DNA of 34,864 bases from Thiorhodococcus mannitoliphagus (GTDB lineage: Bacteria > Pseudomonadota > Gammaproteobacteria > Chromatiales > Chromatiaceae): NCBI RefSeq assembly GCF_010915725.1, contig NZ_JAAIJR010000053.1, positions 1 to 34,864 on the forward strand. Direction: 5' to 3'. The translations under genes and the position numbers were made by a program. The notes below the pieces were generated by a model. The model was not told where the DNA came from. It was given only the letters and a program-made list of their open reading frames with translations, and ran no database searches. Positions 27,971 to 34,864 of the stretch are shown one piece after another; the first letter of the stretch is position 1, and each line of letters begins with the position of its first letter.

Positions 27971-28054
27971 TGTCAGTTGTCAGGTTTCAGGTGTCAGTCT
28001 GGAATGCGAGGTGGGCAGAGCCAATTGCGACTGACAACTGACAACTGACAACTG
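27971..28054. repeat. CTGACAA heptamer repeats with long inverted arms in the serA leader
   Basis: Three tandem CTGACAA units plus a partial fourth occupy 28031-28054. Their inverse, TTGTCAG-type units, occurs at 27971-27983. A 13-bp perfect inverted repeat results (TGTCAGTTGTCAG at 27971-27983 and CTGACAACTGACA at 28031-28043), with further pairing of GTCAGTC (27993-27999) to GACTGAC (28029-28035) as an alternative. It resembles the short tandemly repeated heptamers described in cyanobacteria. It lies between serC and serA and could act as a transcript-stability or attenuation hairpin. Confidence 0.85.
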
Positions 28055-28065
28055 CCCACTGATGC

Positions 28066-29148
28066 TCAGCCGTTCTTGCGCTCGAACTCCTGCATGAAGG
28101 ACACCAGCGCCTCGACGCCTGATTCCGGCATCGCATTGTAGATGCTCGCGCGCATACCGCCGACGGACCTGTGTCCCTTCAGCGTCGTGAGCCCGACGGC
28201 CTTGGCCTCTTTCAGGAAGGTCTCGTCTAGATCGGCATTCGCCAGCGTGAAGGGCACGTTCATCCAAGAGCGCGACACCGGATCCACCGGATTCTGGTAG
28301 AAGCTCGAGGCATCGATGCAATCGTAGAGACGCTTGGCCTTGCGTGCGTTGATCTCCGCCATCGCTGCCAGGCCGCCATTGCCCTTCAGCCACTGAAACA
28401 CGAGGCCGGCCAGGTACCAGGCATAGGTGGGCGGCGTGTTGTACATAGAGTCGTTGTCCGCCTGCACCTTGTAGTCGAACATGGTCGGCGTGCCATTCAT
28501 CGGCTGACCCATGAGGTCATCACGCAGGATCACGATGGTCAGACCGGCCGGACCGATGTTCTTCTGAGCACCCGCGTAGATGAGCCCATAGCGGGACACA
28601 TCGATGGGGCGCGACAGGATGGTCGAGGACATGTCGGCGACCAGAGGCTTGCCGTTGGTCTCTGGAATATAGGAGAACTCGACACCCTGGATCGTCTCGT
28701 TGGAGGTGTAGTGAACATAGGCCGCGTCGGCGCTCAGGTCCAGCTCTCCCTGAGCGGGCGCGCGCGTGAACTTGGTGTCTTCCGTCGTCGCCGCGACATG
28801 CACCGCGCAATAGCGGCGCGCCTCGGCGATGGCCTTCTTGGACCAAGAGCCCGTGCTGATGTAGTCGGCGCTTTCCGCCCCTTGGAGCAAGTTCATGGGA
28901 ATGGCCGTGAACTGACTCGAGGCCCCGCCTTGGAGGAAGAGCACCTTGTAGTTGTCCGGGATGCTCATCAGCTCGCGCAGATCGGCCTCGGCCTGGGCGG
29001 CAATGGACATGAACTCCTTGCCGCGGTGGCTCATTTCGGCCACGCACATGCCGCTGCCGTGCCAGTCGAGCATTTCGTCGCGGGCCTGGGCCAGGACCGG
29101 CTCCGGCAGCATTGCCGGTCCGGCGCTGAAGTTGTAGACGCGAGCCAT
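28066..29148 (-). CDS. serC: Phosphoserine aminotransferase
   Basis: PLP enzyme that makes 3-phosphoserine and, in many bacteria, also acts in pyridoxal phosphate synthesis. 360 residues. The opening [17 protein letters not shown], the segment [18 protein letters not shown] and the PLP lysine in [19 protein letters not shown] (Lys196) are diagnostic. The C-terminal [22 protein letters not shown] closes the domain. The ATG has GGAG nine bases upstream and lies 27 bp after the gyrA stop, so gyrA, serC and perhaps the aromatic genes share a transcript. Confidence 0.97.
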   Translation of the reverse strand: MARVYNFSAGPAMLPEPVLAQARDEMLDWHGSGMCVAEMSHRGKEFMSIAAQAEADLRELMSIPDNYKVLFLQGGASSQFTAIPMNLLQGAESADYISTGSWSKKAIAEARRYCAVHVAATTEDTKFTRAPAQGELDLSADAAYVHYTSNETIQGVEFSYIPETNGKPLVADMSSTILSRPIDVSRYGLIYAGAQKNIGPAGLTIVILRDDLMGQPMNGTPTMFDYKVQADNDSMYNTPPTYAWYLAGLVFQWLKGNGGLAAMAEINARKAKRLYDCIDASSFYQNPVDPVSRSWMNVPFTLANADLDETFLKEAKAVGLTTLKGHRSVGGMRASIYNAMPESGVEALVSFMQEFERKNG

Positions 29149-29175
29149 TCTGGATTTCTCCGTTCGCTTTGCTGG

Positions 29176-31791
29176 TTAGTCTGTGTCGGTGTCCGGTTCG
29201 ACACCGTCGTCGGCGACGTCGCTCTCGTTAGGCTCGTCCCCGTTGTCTTTGTCCCCGTTTTCCAAGGCGACGACGCGCTCGATGTAGCACAGACGCTCGC
29301 CCTCTGCGAGATTGATCAGCTTCACGCCCTGTGCGCTACGCCCGACGATCGGGATCTCGTCGACATTGGTGCGGACGAGGTGGCCGCCCTCGGTAATGAG
29401 CATGATCTCGTCCCCCGGCCGCACCAGCACCGCACCCACCTGAGCCCCGTTGCGCTCCGAGGTGCTGATGCCGATCACACCCTGGGTGCCGCGCCCCTTG
29501 GTCGGGAACTGATCCACCGTGGTGCGCTTACCATAACCCTTCTCGGTCACGCTGAGCACCGTGCCCGGCTCCGGGATGACCAGCGAGATAACGCGCTGGT
29601 CTTCGCGCAGCACCACGCCGCGGACACCGTGCGCGGTGCGGCCCATGGCGCGCACATGCTGCTCCGAGAAGCGCACGGCCTTGCCAGCGGAAGTGAACAA
29701 CATCAGATCCTGATTGCCGTCCGTGATCGCGACGCCGACGAGATGTTCGTCCTCACGCAGGTCGATGGCGATGATGCCGCGGGAGAGCGGGCGCGAAAAG
29801 TCTTTGAGCGGCGTTTTCTTCACCGTGCCGGCACTGGTCGCCATGAAGACGAAATAGCCTTCCTCGTACTCGCGCACCGGCAGCACGGCGTTGATCCGCT
29901 CGTTCTGCTCGAGCGGCAGCAGGTTGACCATCGGCCGGCCACGGGCACCGCGCCCGGCTTGGGGCAGCTCGTAGACCTTGAGCCAATAGACCCGACCGCG
30001 GCTGGAGAAACAGAGCACAGTGTCGTGCGAGTTGGCGACGAAGATGCGGTCGATGAAGTCCTCTTCCCGGAAGGACGTCGCGCTCCGGCCCTTGCCGCCG
30101 CGCTTCTGGGCCTGATAGTCGCTCAGAGGCTGCGCCTTGACATAGCCCTGGTGCGACAGCGTCACCACGACATCCTCTGGGGCGATGAGATCCTCAAGGG
30201 TCAGATCCGTCTGGTCGACTTGGATCTCGGTGCGCCGCTCATCGCCGAACTGTTCGCGCACAGCGATCAGCTCGGCGCGGATGACCTCCATGAGTCGGTC
30301 GGGATCCGACAGGATCAGCAGCAATGCGGCGATGGTTTCCAGAATCTCCTCGAACTCCTTGAGGATCTTCTCCTGCTCCAAGCCGGTGAGCCGATGCAAC
30401 TGCAGATCCAAGATGGCCTTGGCCTGGCGCTCGCTGAGCTTGTAACCCTCATCGCTCAGGCCAAAGCCTTGCGCTAGGTCCTCAGGCCGCGTCTGCTCCG
30501 CCCCTGCCCGTTCGAGCATCGCGGAGACATCGCCCAGCGGCCAAGCGCGCGTCATGAGACGCTCACGGGCCTCGGCAGGGCTCGCCGAGCGCTTGATGGT
30601 CTCGATCACATCGTCGATGTTGGCCAGCGCAATAGCGTAGCCTTCTAAGACGTGTGCGCGATCACGGGCCTTGCGCAGCAAGTAGAGGGTGCGGCGCGTC
30701 ACCACGTCGCGGCGATGACGCAGGAAGTATTCGAGGACCTGCTTGAGATTCAGTGTCAGCGGCTGGCCATCGACCAGAGCGACCATGTTGATGCCGAAGA
30801 CCTGCTGCATCTGGGTGTGCTGATAGAGGTTGTTCAGCAACACCTCGGCATAGGTATCGCGCTTGAGCTCGATGACGATACGCATCCCGTCCTTGTCGGA
30901 CTCGTCACGCAGCCCATCCTGGGCGATACCCTCGATCTTTTTCTCCTTGACCAGCTCGGCGATGCGCTCGAGCAGACGGGCCTTGTTGACCTGATAGGGA
31001 ATCTCGGTGACGACGATCGCCTCGCGCCCGCTGCGCTTCTGGACCTCGGTGATGGTCCGCGCACGCATGACCACGCGACCACGGCCGGTGCGGTAGGCCT
31101 CGCGGATGCCGCGCACCCCATTGATCAGCCCCGCCGTCGGGAAATCCGGTCCCGGCACGATCTCGATCAGCTCCTCGATGGTGACGAGCGGGTTCTCGAT
31201 GATCGCCAGGCAGGCGTCGATGACTTCGCGCAGGTTATGCGGCGGGATGTTGGTCGCCATGCCCACCGCGATGCCGGAGGAGCCGTTGACCAAGAGATTC
31301 GGGAAGCGCGCCGGCAGGACGGAGGGCTCCTGCTCGGTATTGTCGTAGTTCGGAACGAAGTCGACGGTATCCTTATCGAGGTCATCGAGCAGCGCCTCGG
31401 AGATGCGCTTCATGCGCACTTCGGTGTAGCGCATGGCCGCGGGCGGGTCACCATCCACCGAGCCGAAGTTTCCCTGACCGTCGACGAGCAGGTAGCGCAG
31501 CGAGAATGGCTGCGCCATGCGGACCATGGTGTCGTAGATGGCAGAGTCGCCATGGGGATGATACTTACCCATGACATCACCGACGACGCGCGCGGACTTG
31601 CGATAGCCGCGGTTCCAGACGTTGCCCTGCTCGTGCATGGAGAAGAGAACCCGACGGTGAACCGGCTTGAGGCCGTCTCTCACATCCGGCAGCGCCCGTC
31701 CGACGATGACGCTCATGGCGTAATCGAGATAGGACTGACGCATCTCGTCCTCGAGATTGATGGGCAGGACTTCTTTCGCGAAATCTGGCAT
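29176..31791 (-). CDS. gyrA: DNA gyrase subunit A
   Basis: Breakage-reunion subunit of the type II topoisomerase that introduces negative supercoils, working with GyrB. 871 residues from the ATG at 31791 ([17 protein letters not shown]); an open frame extending 19 residues further upstream is not part of the family. The catalytic Tyr122 lies in [10 protein letters not shown]. The quinolone-resistance region reads [18 protein letters not shown] with Ser83 and Asp87, the susceptible form. The GyrA box QKRGGKG, which is needed for DNA wrapping, is present in the C-terminal pinwheel domain. The tail is highly acidic, as in other gyrases. Confidence 0.97.
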   Translation of the reverse strand: MPDFAKEVLPINLEDEMRQSYLDYAMSVIVGRALPDVRDGLKPVHRRVLFSMHEQGNVWNRGYRKSARVVGDVMGKYHPHGDSAIYDTMVRMAQPFSLRYLLVDGQGNFGSVDGDPPAAMRYTEVRMKRISEALLDDLDKDTVDFVPNYDNTEQEPSVLPARFPNLLVNGSSGIAVGMATNIPPHNLREVIDACLAIIENPLVTIEELIEIVPGPDFPTAGLINGVRGIREAYRTGRGRVVMRARTITEVQKRSGREAIVVTEIPYQVNKARLLERIAELVKEKKIEGIAQDGLRDESDKDGMRIVIELKRDTYAEVLLNNLYQHTQMQQVFGINMVALVDGQPLTLNLKQVLEYFLRHRRDVVTRRTLYLLRKARDRAHVLEGYAIALANIDDVIETIKRSASPAEARERLMTRAWPLGDVSAMLERAGAEQTRPEDLAQGFGLSDEGYKLSERQAKAILDLQLHRLTGLEQEKILKEFEEILETIAALLLILSDPDRLMEVIRAELIAVREQFGDERRTEIQVDQTDLTLEDLIAPEDVVVTLSHQGYVKAQPLSDYQAQKRGGKGRSATSFREEDFIDRIFVANSHDTVLCFSSRGRVYWLKVYELPQAGRGARGRPMVNLLPLEQNERINAVLPVREYEEGYFVFMATSAGTVKKTPLKDFSRPLSRGIIAIDLREDEHLVGVAITDGNQDLMLFTSAGKAVRFSEQHVRAMGRTAHGVRGVVLREDQRVISLVIPEPGTVLSVTEKGYGKRTTVDQFPTKGRGTQGVIGISTSERNGAQVGAVLVRPGDEIMLITEGGHLVRTNVDEIPIVGRSAQGVKLINLAEGERLCYIERVVALENGDKDNGDEPNESDVADDGVEPDTDTD

Positions 31792-32168
31792 GGGCGTGGT
31801 TAATCGACTCTTGGATGACAGTGCGCCACGCAGCGGCTGCCGCCGCATTCAGCGTGCTCGTAACCTGCGGATTCTAACACGCCAGGCATCCGATCGCTGA
31901 GTCGACAACGGCTGCCGAAATGACAAGCGCGAGCCCAGCCAAGGCGCAAGCGCAAGTGACTCAAGCCGATCCGCCAGTATCAAACGGAGAGCCTACGTTG
32001 CAGGCCAACCAGTCTGTTGGACGCGAGACGCATCATCCCGAGAGAAGCAGTCACGAGCGTCTTTGCCTGAGCTTCAAATTGCCGCGCTGAGACCATCACT
32101 CATGGCCCGCGTCGCCTTAGAGGGCGACACTCCCAGCGGAGCTGCCAGAGCGATGAGACCCGGCCGAA
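31792..32168. other. Intergenic region between mtnA and gyrA
   Basis: 377 bp between two minus-strand genes. No convincing reading frame or RNA gene is visible. It must carry the gyrA promoter, and probably the mtnA terminator. A short hairpin (GTCGCC at 32111-32116 with GGCGAC at 32123-32128) lies about 40 bp after mtnA but has no T-tract. Supercoiling-sensitive control of gyrA is usual, but no diagnostic element can be seen. Confidence 0.5.
31871..31876 (-). promoter_or_regulatory. Candidate -10 element upstream of gyrA
   Basis: TAGAAT on the minus strand, in the context GTGTTAGAATCCG, about 80 bp upstream of the gyrA ATG. No good -35 match lies at 16-18 bases, so only the -10 is proposed. 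Confidence 0.25.
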
Positions 32169-33224
32169 TCAAGCCATCAATGCCTGCATCTTCTCAAGCG
32201 TCGGATCGAGCACGACGCCGCGCTCGGTGACGATGGCATCGACCAAGCCAGCCGGCGTCACATCGAAGACGGGGTTGCGCGCCTCGCAGCCCGCTGGGGC
32301 GATGCGGCGCCCGCCACAGCTCAAGAGTTCGACCGGATCTCGCTCTTCGATCGGGATATCCGCACCAGAAGCAACCTCCATATCCACCGTCGAGGTTGGC
32401 GCTGCGACCATGAACTTGATGCCATGGTGCCTGGCCATCACCGCCAACCCGTAGGTCCCGATCTTATTGGCGACGTCGCCATTCGCCGCAATGCGGTCGG
32501 ACCCAACGATGACCCACCCGACACGACCGCCAGCCATGAGGCTCGCGGCCGCACAGTCCGCCTGCAAGGTCACGGGAATGCCGTCATGCATCAGTTCCCA
32601 GGCGGTGAGCCGTGCTCCCTGCATCCAAGGCCGCGTCTCATCGGCATAGACGCGGCGGATCTTGCCGGCGGCGAAAGCACTGCGCACCACCCCGAGAGCC
32701 GTCCCGTAGCCGCCGGTCGCCATCGCGCCTGCATTGCAATGCGTAATCACCTCGGTCGGCCCCTGGATCAGCTCGGCTCCCAGCTCGCCCATACGCCGAT
32801 TCGCGGCACGGTCTTCCTCATGGATCGCAATGGCCTCGGCGGTCAGCGCCTCGGTTGGGTCGCTTGCATCGAGCTCCGCGATCCGGGCCCGCATGCGGCG
32901 AATCGCCCAAAAGAGATTCACCGCCGTTGGCCTGGAGGCCGCCAGTCGCCCCAAGTCGGCCTCGATCGCCTGCTTCCAGCCCTCCCCGGCGGCGATATAA
33001 GCGCTGCGGCCAGCGAGCACGACACCGTAGGCCGCCGCTACCCCGATTGCCGGCGCCCCGCGCACCACCATGGCGCGAATCGCATCTGCAACATCGCAAG
33101 CCTGGTCATAACCGAGAAACTCCGCGCGTTCGGGCAGCACCCGTTGATCGGTCAAGTAGAGCCGGCCTTGATGCCAAAGCGCGGCGTCATCAGGTGTCGG
33201 GGTGGAGGGCAGTGCGGTGGTCAT
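32169..33224 (-). CDS. mtnA: S-methyl-5-thioribose-1-phosphate isomerase
   Basis: Isomerises 5-methylthioribose-1-phosphate to the ribulose form in methionine salvage. 351 residues from the ATG at 33224, which is preceded by AAGGAG at ideal spacing. Motifs are [15 protein letters not shown], the catalytic Cys163 in [31 protein letters not shown] and the catalytic Asp243 in [20 protein letters not shown]. This is the MtnA rather than the eIF2B branch, because all of these active-site motifs are intact. It is divergent from the MTA/SAH deaminase gene, with 67 bp between the start codons, so the two may share control. Confidence 0.95.
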   Translation of the reverse strand: MTTALPSTPTPDDAALWHQGRLYLTDQRVLPERAEFLGYDQACDVADAIRAMVVRGAPAIGVAAAYGVVLAGRSAYIAAGEGWKQAIEADLGRLAASRPTAVNLFWAIRRMRARIAELDASDPTEALTAEAIAIHEEDRAANRRMGELGAELIQGPTEVITHCNAGAMATGGYGTALGVVRSAFAAGKIRRVYADETRPWMQGARLTAWELMHDGIPVTLQADCAAASLMAGGRVGWVIVGSDRIAANGDVANKIGTYGLAVMARHHGIKFMVAAPTSTVDMEVASGADIPIEERDPVELLSCGGRRIAPAGCEARNPVFDVTPAGLVDAIVTERGVVLDPTLEKMQALMA

Positions 33225-33291
33225 GGGAAGCTCCTTATGGCATGTTGCAGCGCATTGTCCCTGATTCGACGTCACAACCAAAGGTCCGACC

Positions 33292-34611
33292 ATGCAAGCC
33301 GAGCTTCTTGTGCATTCTCAGTGGATCCTGACCGTGGACCCCGAGAATCGGCAACTCACCGATCACGCCGTCGCCATTGCGGACGGACGCATCCTCGCCA
33401 TCTTGCCCTACGACGAAGCACAGCGCTCCGTCGAGGCTCAGCGCGTGGTGGAGCTGCCCGGTCATGTCCTCATTCCCGGTCTGGTGAACGCGCACACCCA
33501 CGCGGCCATGACCTTGATGCGAGGCCTGGCCGACGACCTCCCCCTCATGACCTGGCTGCATGACCACATCTGGCCGACGGAGAAACGCTGGGTCGACCCC
33601 AACTTCGTGGCGGATGGAACGCGCCTGGCAGTCCTCGAGATGCTGAGAGGCGGCGTCACCTGCTACAACGACATGTACTTCTACCCGGAGGTCACGGCCC
33701 AGGTCACCGCGGAGGCCGGCATGCGCGCCGTGATCGGCATGATCGTGGTCGACTTCCCCACGGGCTATGCCGAGTCGGCCGATGCCTACATCGCCAAGGG
33801 CCTGGCGCTAAACGACCAATACCGCAGCCATCCGCTGATTCGGGTCGGCTTCGCACCACACTCACCCTACGCCGTATCCGATGAGCCGCTCAAGCGCGTC
33901 CAGACATTGGCCAACGAGTTGGAAGTGCCGATCCATATCCACTTGCACGAAACTCAAGACGAGGTGGTGCAATCGCTCCGCGATCATGGCGAGCGCCCCA
34001 TCAAGCGGCTCGATCGGCTCGGCCTGATCGGCCCGTCGCTCGTCGCCATCCATATGACCCAGCTCGAGGACGCGGAGATCGAGCGGCTCGCCGAGACTGG
34101 CGCCCATGTCGTGCACTGCCCTGAGTCCAATCTCAAGCTGGCCAGTGGCTTCTGCCCGGTCGCTAAGCTGCTCGAGGCCGGCGTCAACGTCGCCTTGGGA
34201 ACCGACGGCGCGGCCAGCAACAACGACCTCAACCTGCTCGGAGAAATGCGCACCGCCGCCCTGCTCGGCAAAGGCGTATCTGGCTCGGCCAGCGCAGTCC
34301 CGGCAACGGACGCCCTGCGGATGGCGACCATCAATGGCGCCAAGGCCCTCGGTATCGAGGACGAAATCGGCTCCATCGAACCTGGCAAATCGGCTGACCT
34401 GGTCGCCATGGACCTGCGCGATTCCCACACCCAGCCGCTCTACCACCCCAATTCGCAGATCGTCTACGCCGCCGGAAGGCATCAAGTACGACAGGTCTGG
34501 ATCCGCGGGCGCCAAGTCATCCGCGACGGCGCCCCGACAACGCTGCACGGCGCCGAAGTGATTTCGGCAGCGCAGGTTTGGCAGGCGCATTTAGAGGCCT
34601 ACGCCACATGA
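33292..34611 (+). CDS. mtaD: 5-methylthioadenosine/S-adenosylhomocysteine deaminase
   Basis: Amidohydrolase-superfamily (TRZ/ATZ) enzyme that deaminates methylthioadenosine or S-adenosylhomocysteine to the inosyl form. 439 residues. Metal and active-site residues are visible: [24 protein letters not shown] (His68, His70), [11 protein letters not shown] (His217, Glu220), [10 protein letters not shown] (His254) and [18 protein letters not shown] (Asp305). The neighbour mtnA supports a methylthioadenosine role: in Pseudomonas aeruginosa the homologous pair feeds salvage through methylthioinosine. Guanine deaminase or chlorohydrolase activity is less likely given the context. AAGG precedes the ATG. 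Confidence 0.9.
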   Translation: MQAELLVHSQWILTVDPENRQLTDHAVAIADGRILAILPYDEAQRSVEAQRVVELPGHVLIPGLVNAHTHAAMTLMRGLADDLPLMTWLHDHIWPTEKRWVDPNFVADGTRLAVLEMLRGGVTCYNDMYFYPEVTAQVTAEAGMRAVIGMIVVDFPTGYAESADAYIAKGLALNDQYRSHPLIRVGFAPHSPYAVSDEPLKRVQTLANELEVPIHIHLHETQDEVVQSLRDHGERPIKRLDRLGLIGPSLVAIHMTQLEDAEIERLAETGAHVVHCPESNLKLASGFCPVAKLLEAGVNVALGTDGAASNNDLNLLGEMRTAALLGKGVSGSASAVPATDALRMATINGAKALGIEDEIGSIEPGKSADLVAMDLRDSHTQPLYHPNSQIVYAAGRHQVRQVWIRGRQVIRDGAPTTLHGAEVISAAQVWQAHLEAYAT

Positions 34612-34786
34612 CCACCTGACGCGATGAGTGGCCATCCGAGCTGCTGGGCTGCGGTTGGCCCATCGAAGTTCTGGGAGAACCATTGGAGGGTCGGCGCGCT
34701 GAATGCTTCCATCAGGGGAGCGTTGAGGCGGCGCTGGGGGTATTTGGAGCAGTTATATGGCTCCTGAATCGGCGCTGGGGCGAATG
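34612..34786. other. Unassigned stretch between mtaD and the rRNA terminator
   Basis: About 175 bp without a convincing gene. The mtaD stop is overlapped by an ATG that runs into a stop after three codons (ATGACCACCTGA). In the Pseudomonas order ubiG would begin here, but I find no methyltransferase sequence. Confidence 0.4.
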
Positions 34787-34841
34787 TTTTTCCTTGCGCA
34801 AAGAAAAACCCCCGTCACCTGATTTGGGTAGCGGGGGTTTT
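34787..34841 (-). terminator. Strong intrinsic terminator of a minus-strand rRNA operon
   Basis: On the minus strand AAAACCCCCG (34841-34832) pairs perfectly with CGGGGGTTTT (34814-34805) around a 17-base loop, and is followed by TTTTTCTTT. The T-tract itself opens into a near-perfect 22-base palindrome (TTTTTCCTTGCGCAAAGAAAAA, 34787-34808), giving a second hairpin. The arrangement terminates transcription from the gene at the right edge. The first hairpin also has four T on the plus side and could stop mtaD transcripts. Confidence 0.85.
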
Positions 34842-34850
34842 AGGGATAAG

Positions 34851-34864
34851 GCCCTGGCGGTGAC
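34851..34864 (-). rRNA. rrf: 5S rRNA gene, extreme 3' end (partial)
   Basis: The last 14 bases read GTCACCGCCAGGGC on the minus strand, which matches the conserved 3' terminal helix of gammaproteobacterial 5S rRNA (...GTAGGTCACCGCCAGG). It sits eight bases upstream of a strong minus-strand terminator, as expected for the last gene of an rRNA operon. The rest lies beyond the window, so the call rests on a short match plus context. Confidence 0.6.

Noticed and set aside
28711-30477. Plus-strand frame of 588 residues opposite serC and gyrA
   Set aside because: Antisense shadow of two strongly conserved genes; no start signal or family features.
32111-32128. Hairpin GTCGCC/GGCGAC downstream of mtnA as a terminator
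   Set aside because: Only six base pairs and no following T-tract; mentioned only in the intergenic note.
1-34864. CRISPR arrays, tRNA genes, integrase or phage genes
   Set aside because: I looked for regularly spaced repeats, tRNA-like cloverleaf ends and integrase motifs by eye and saw none; only the rRNA tip and one IS are supported.

Overview
The window looks like a high-GC gammaproteobacterial chromosome segment, most likely from the Chromatiales (purple sulfur bacteria and relatives). This rests on protein style, codon use and the block gyrA-serC-serA-pheA-hisC-tyrA with mtnA and an MTA deaminase beside gyrA, an order close to the one I recall from Pseudomonas aeruginosa. No photosynthesis or sulfur-oxidation gene is present, so the order-level placement is inference.

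Both ends look repetitive. The left end (1-2294) is an A+T-richer tract: a 493-bp unit present twice in tandem with one base difference, then an ISL3-family insertion sequence whose transposase is broken by two homopolymer frameshifts. The right end (34787-34864) is a strong hairpin terminator for minus-strand transcription followed by what looks like the 3' tip of a 5S rRNA gene. The window may be a whole contig bounded by an IS and an rRNA operon.

Region by region: 2521-6878 encodes an RND efflux pump and its membrane-fusion lipoprotein (minus strand, ATGA overlap). 7100-15961 is a minus-strand signalling cassette: TonB-dependent receptor, YfiR-like periplasmic protein, a 1705-residue hybrid histidine kinase with receivers, HPt, PAS, GGDEF-like and EAL domains, and a HIT-family protein translationally coupled to the kinase. 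This is the most interesting part: a possible outer-membrane-to-c-di-GMP signalling line. 16087-17270 holds a CinA/MoaB-like protein and a PaaI-type thioesterase. 17411-20363 is a tightly overlapping set: glnS, a DinB-like protein and a uracil-DNA glycosylase-like protein. 20582-22841 has a DUF1840 protein, gltX and a DUF498/Mth938-like protein. 22880-23572 is an unrecognised membrane-anchored protein.

23629-31791 is the aromatic/serine amino-acid block with gyrA at its head: gyrA, serC, serA, pheA, hisC and tyrA, all on the minus strand. 32169-34611 holds mtnA and a divergent methylthioadenosine/S-adenosylhomocysteine deaminase, which together act in 5'-methylthioadenosine salvage. Beyond that, where I would expect ubiG from the Pseudomonas order, about 175 bp of unassigned DNA leads into the rRNA terminator.
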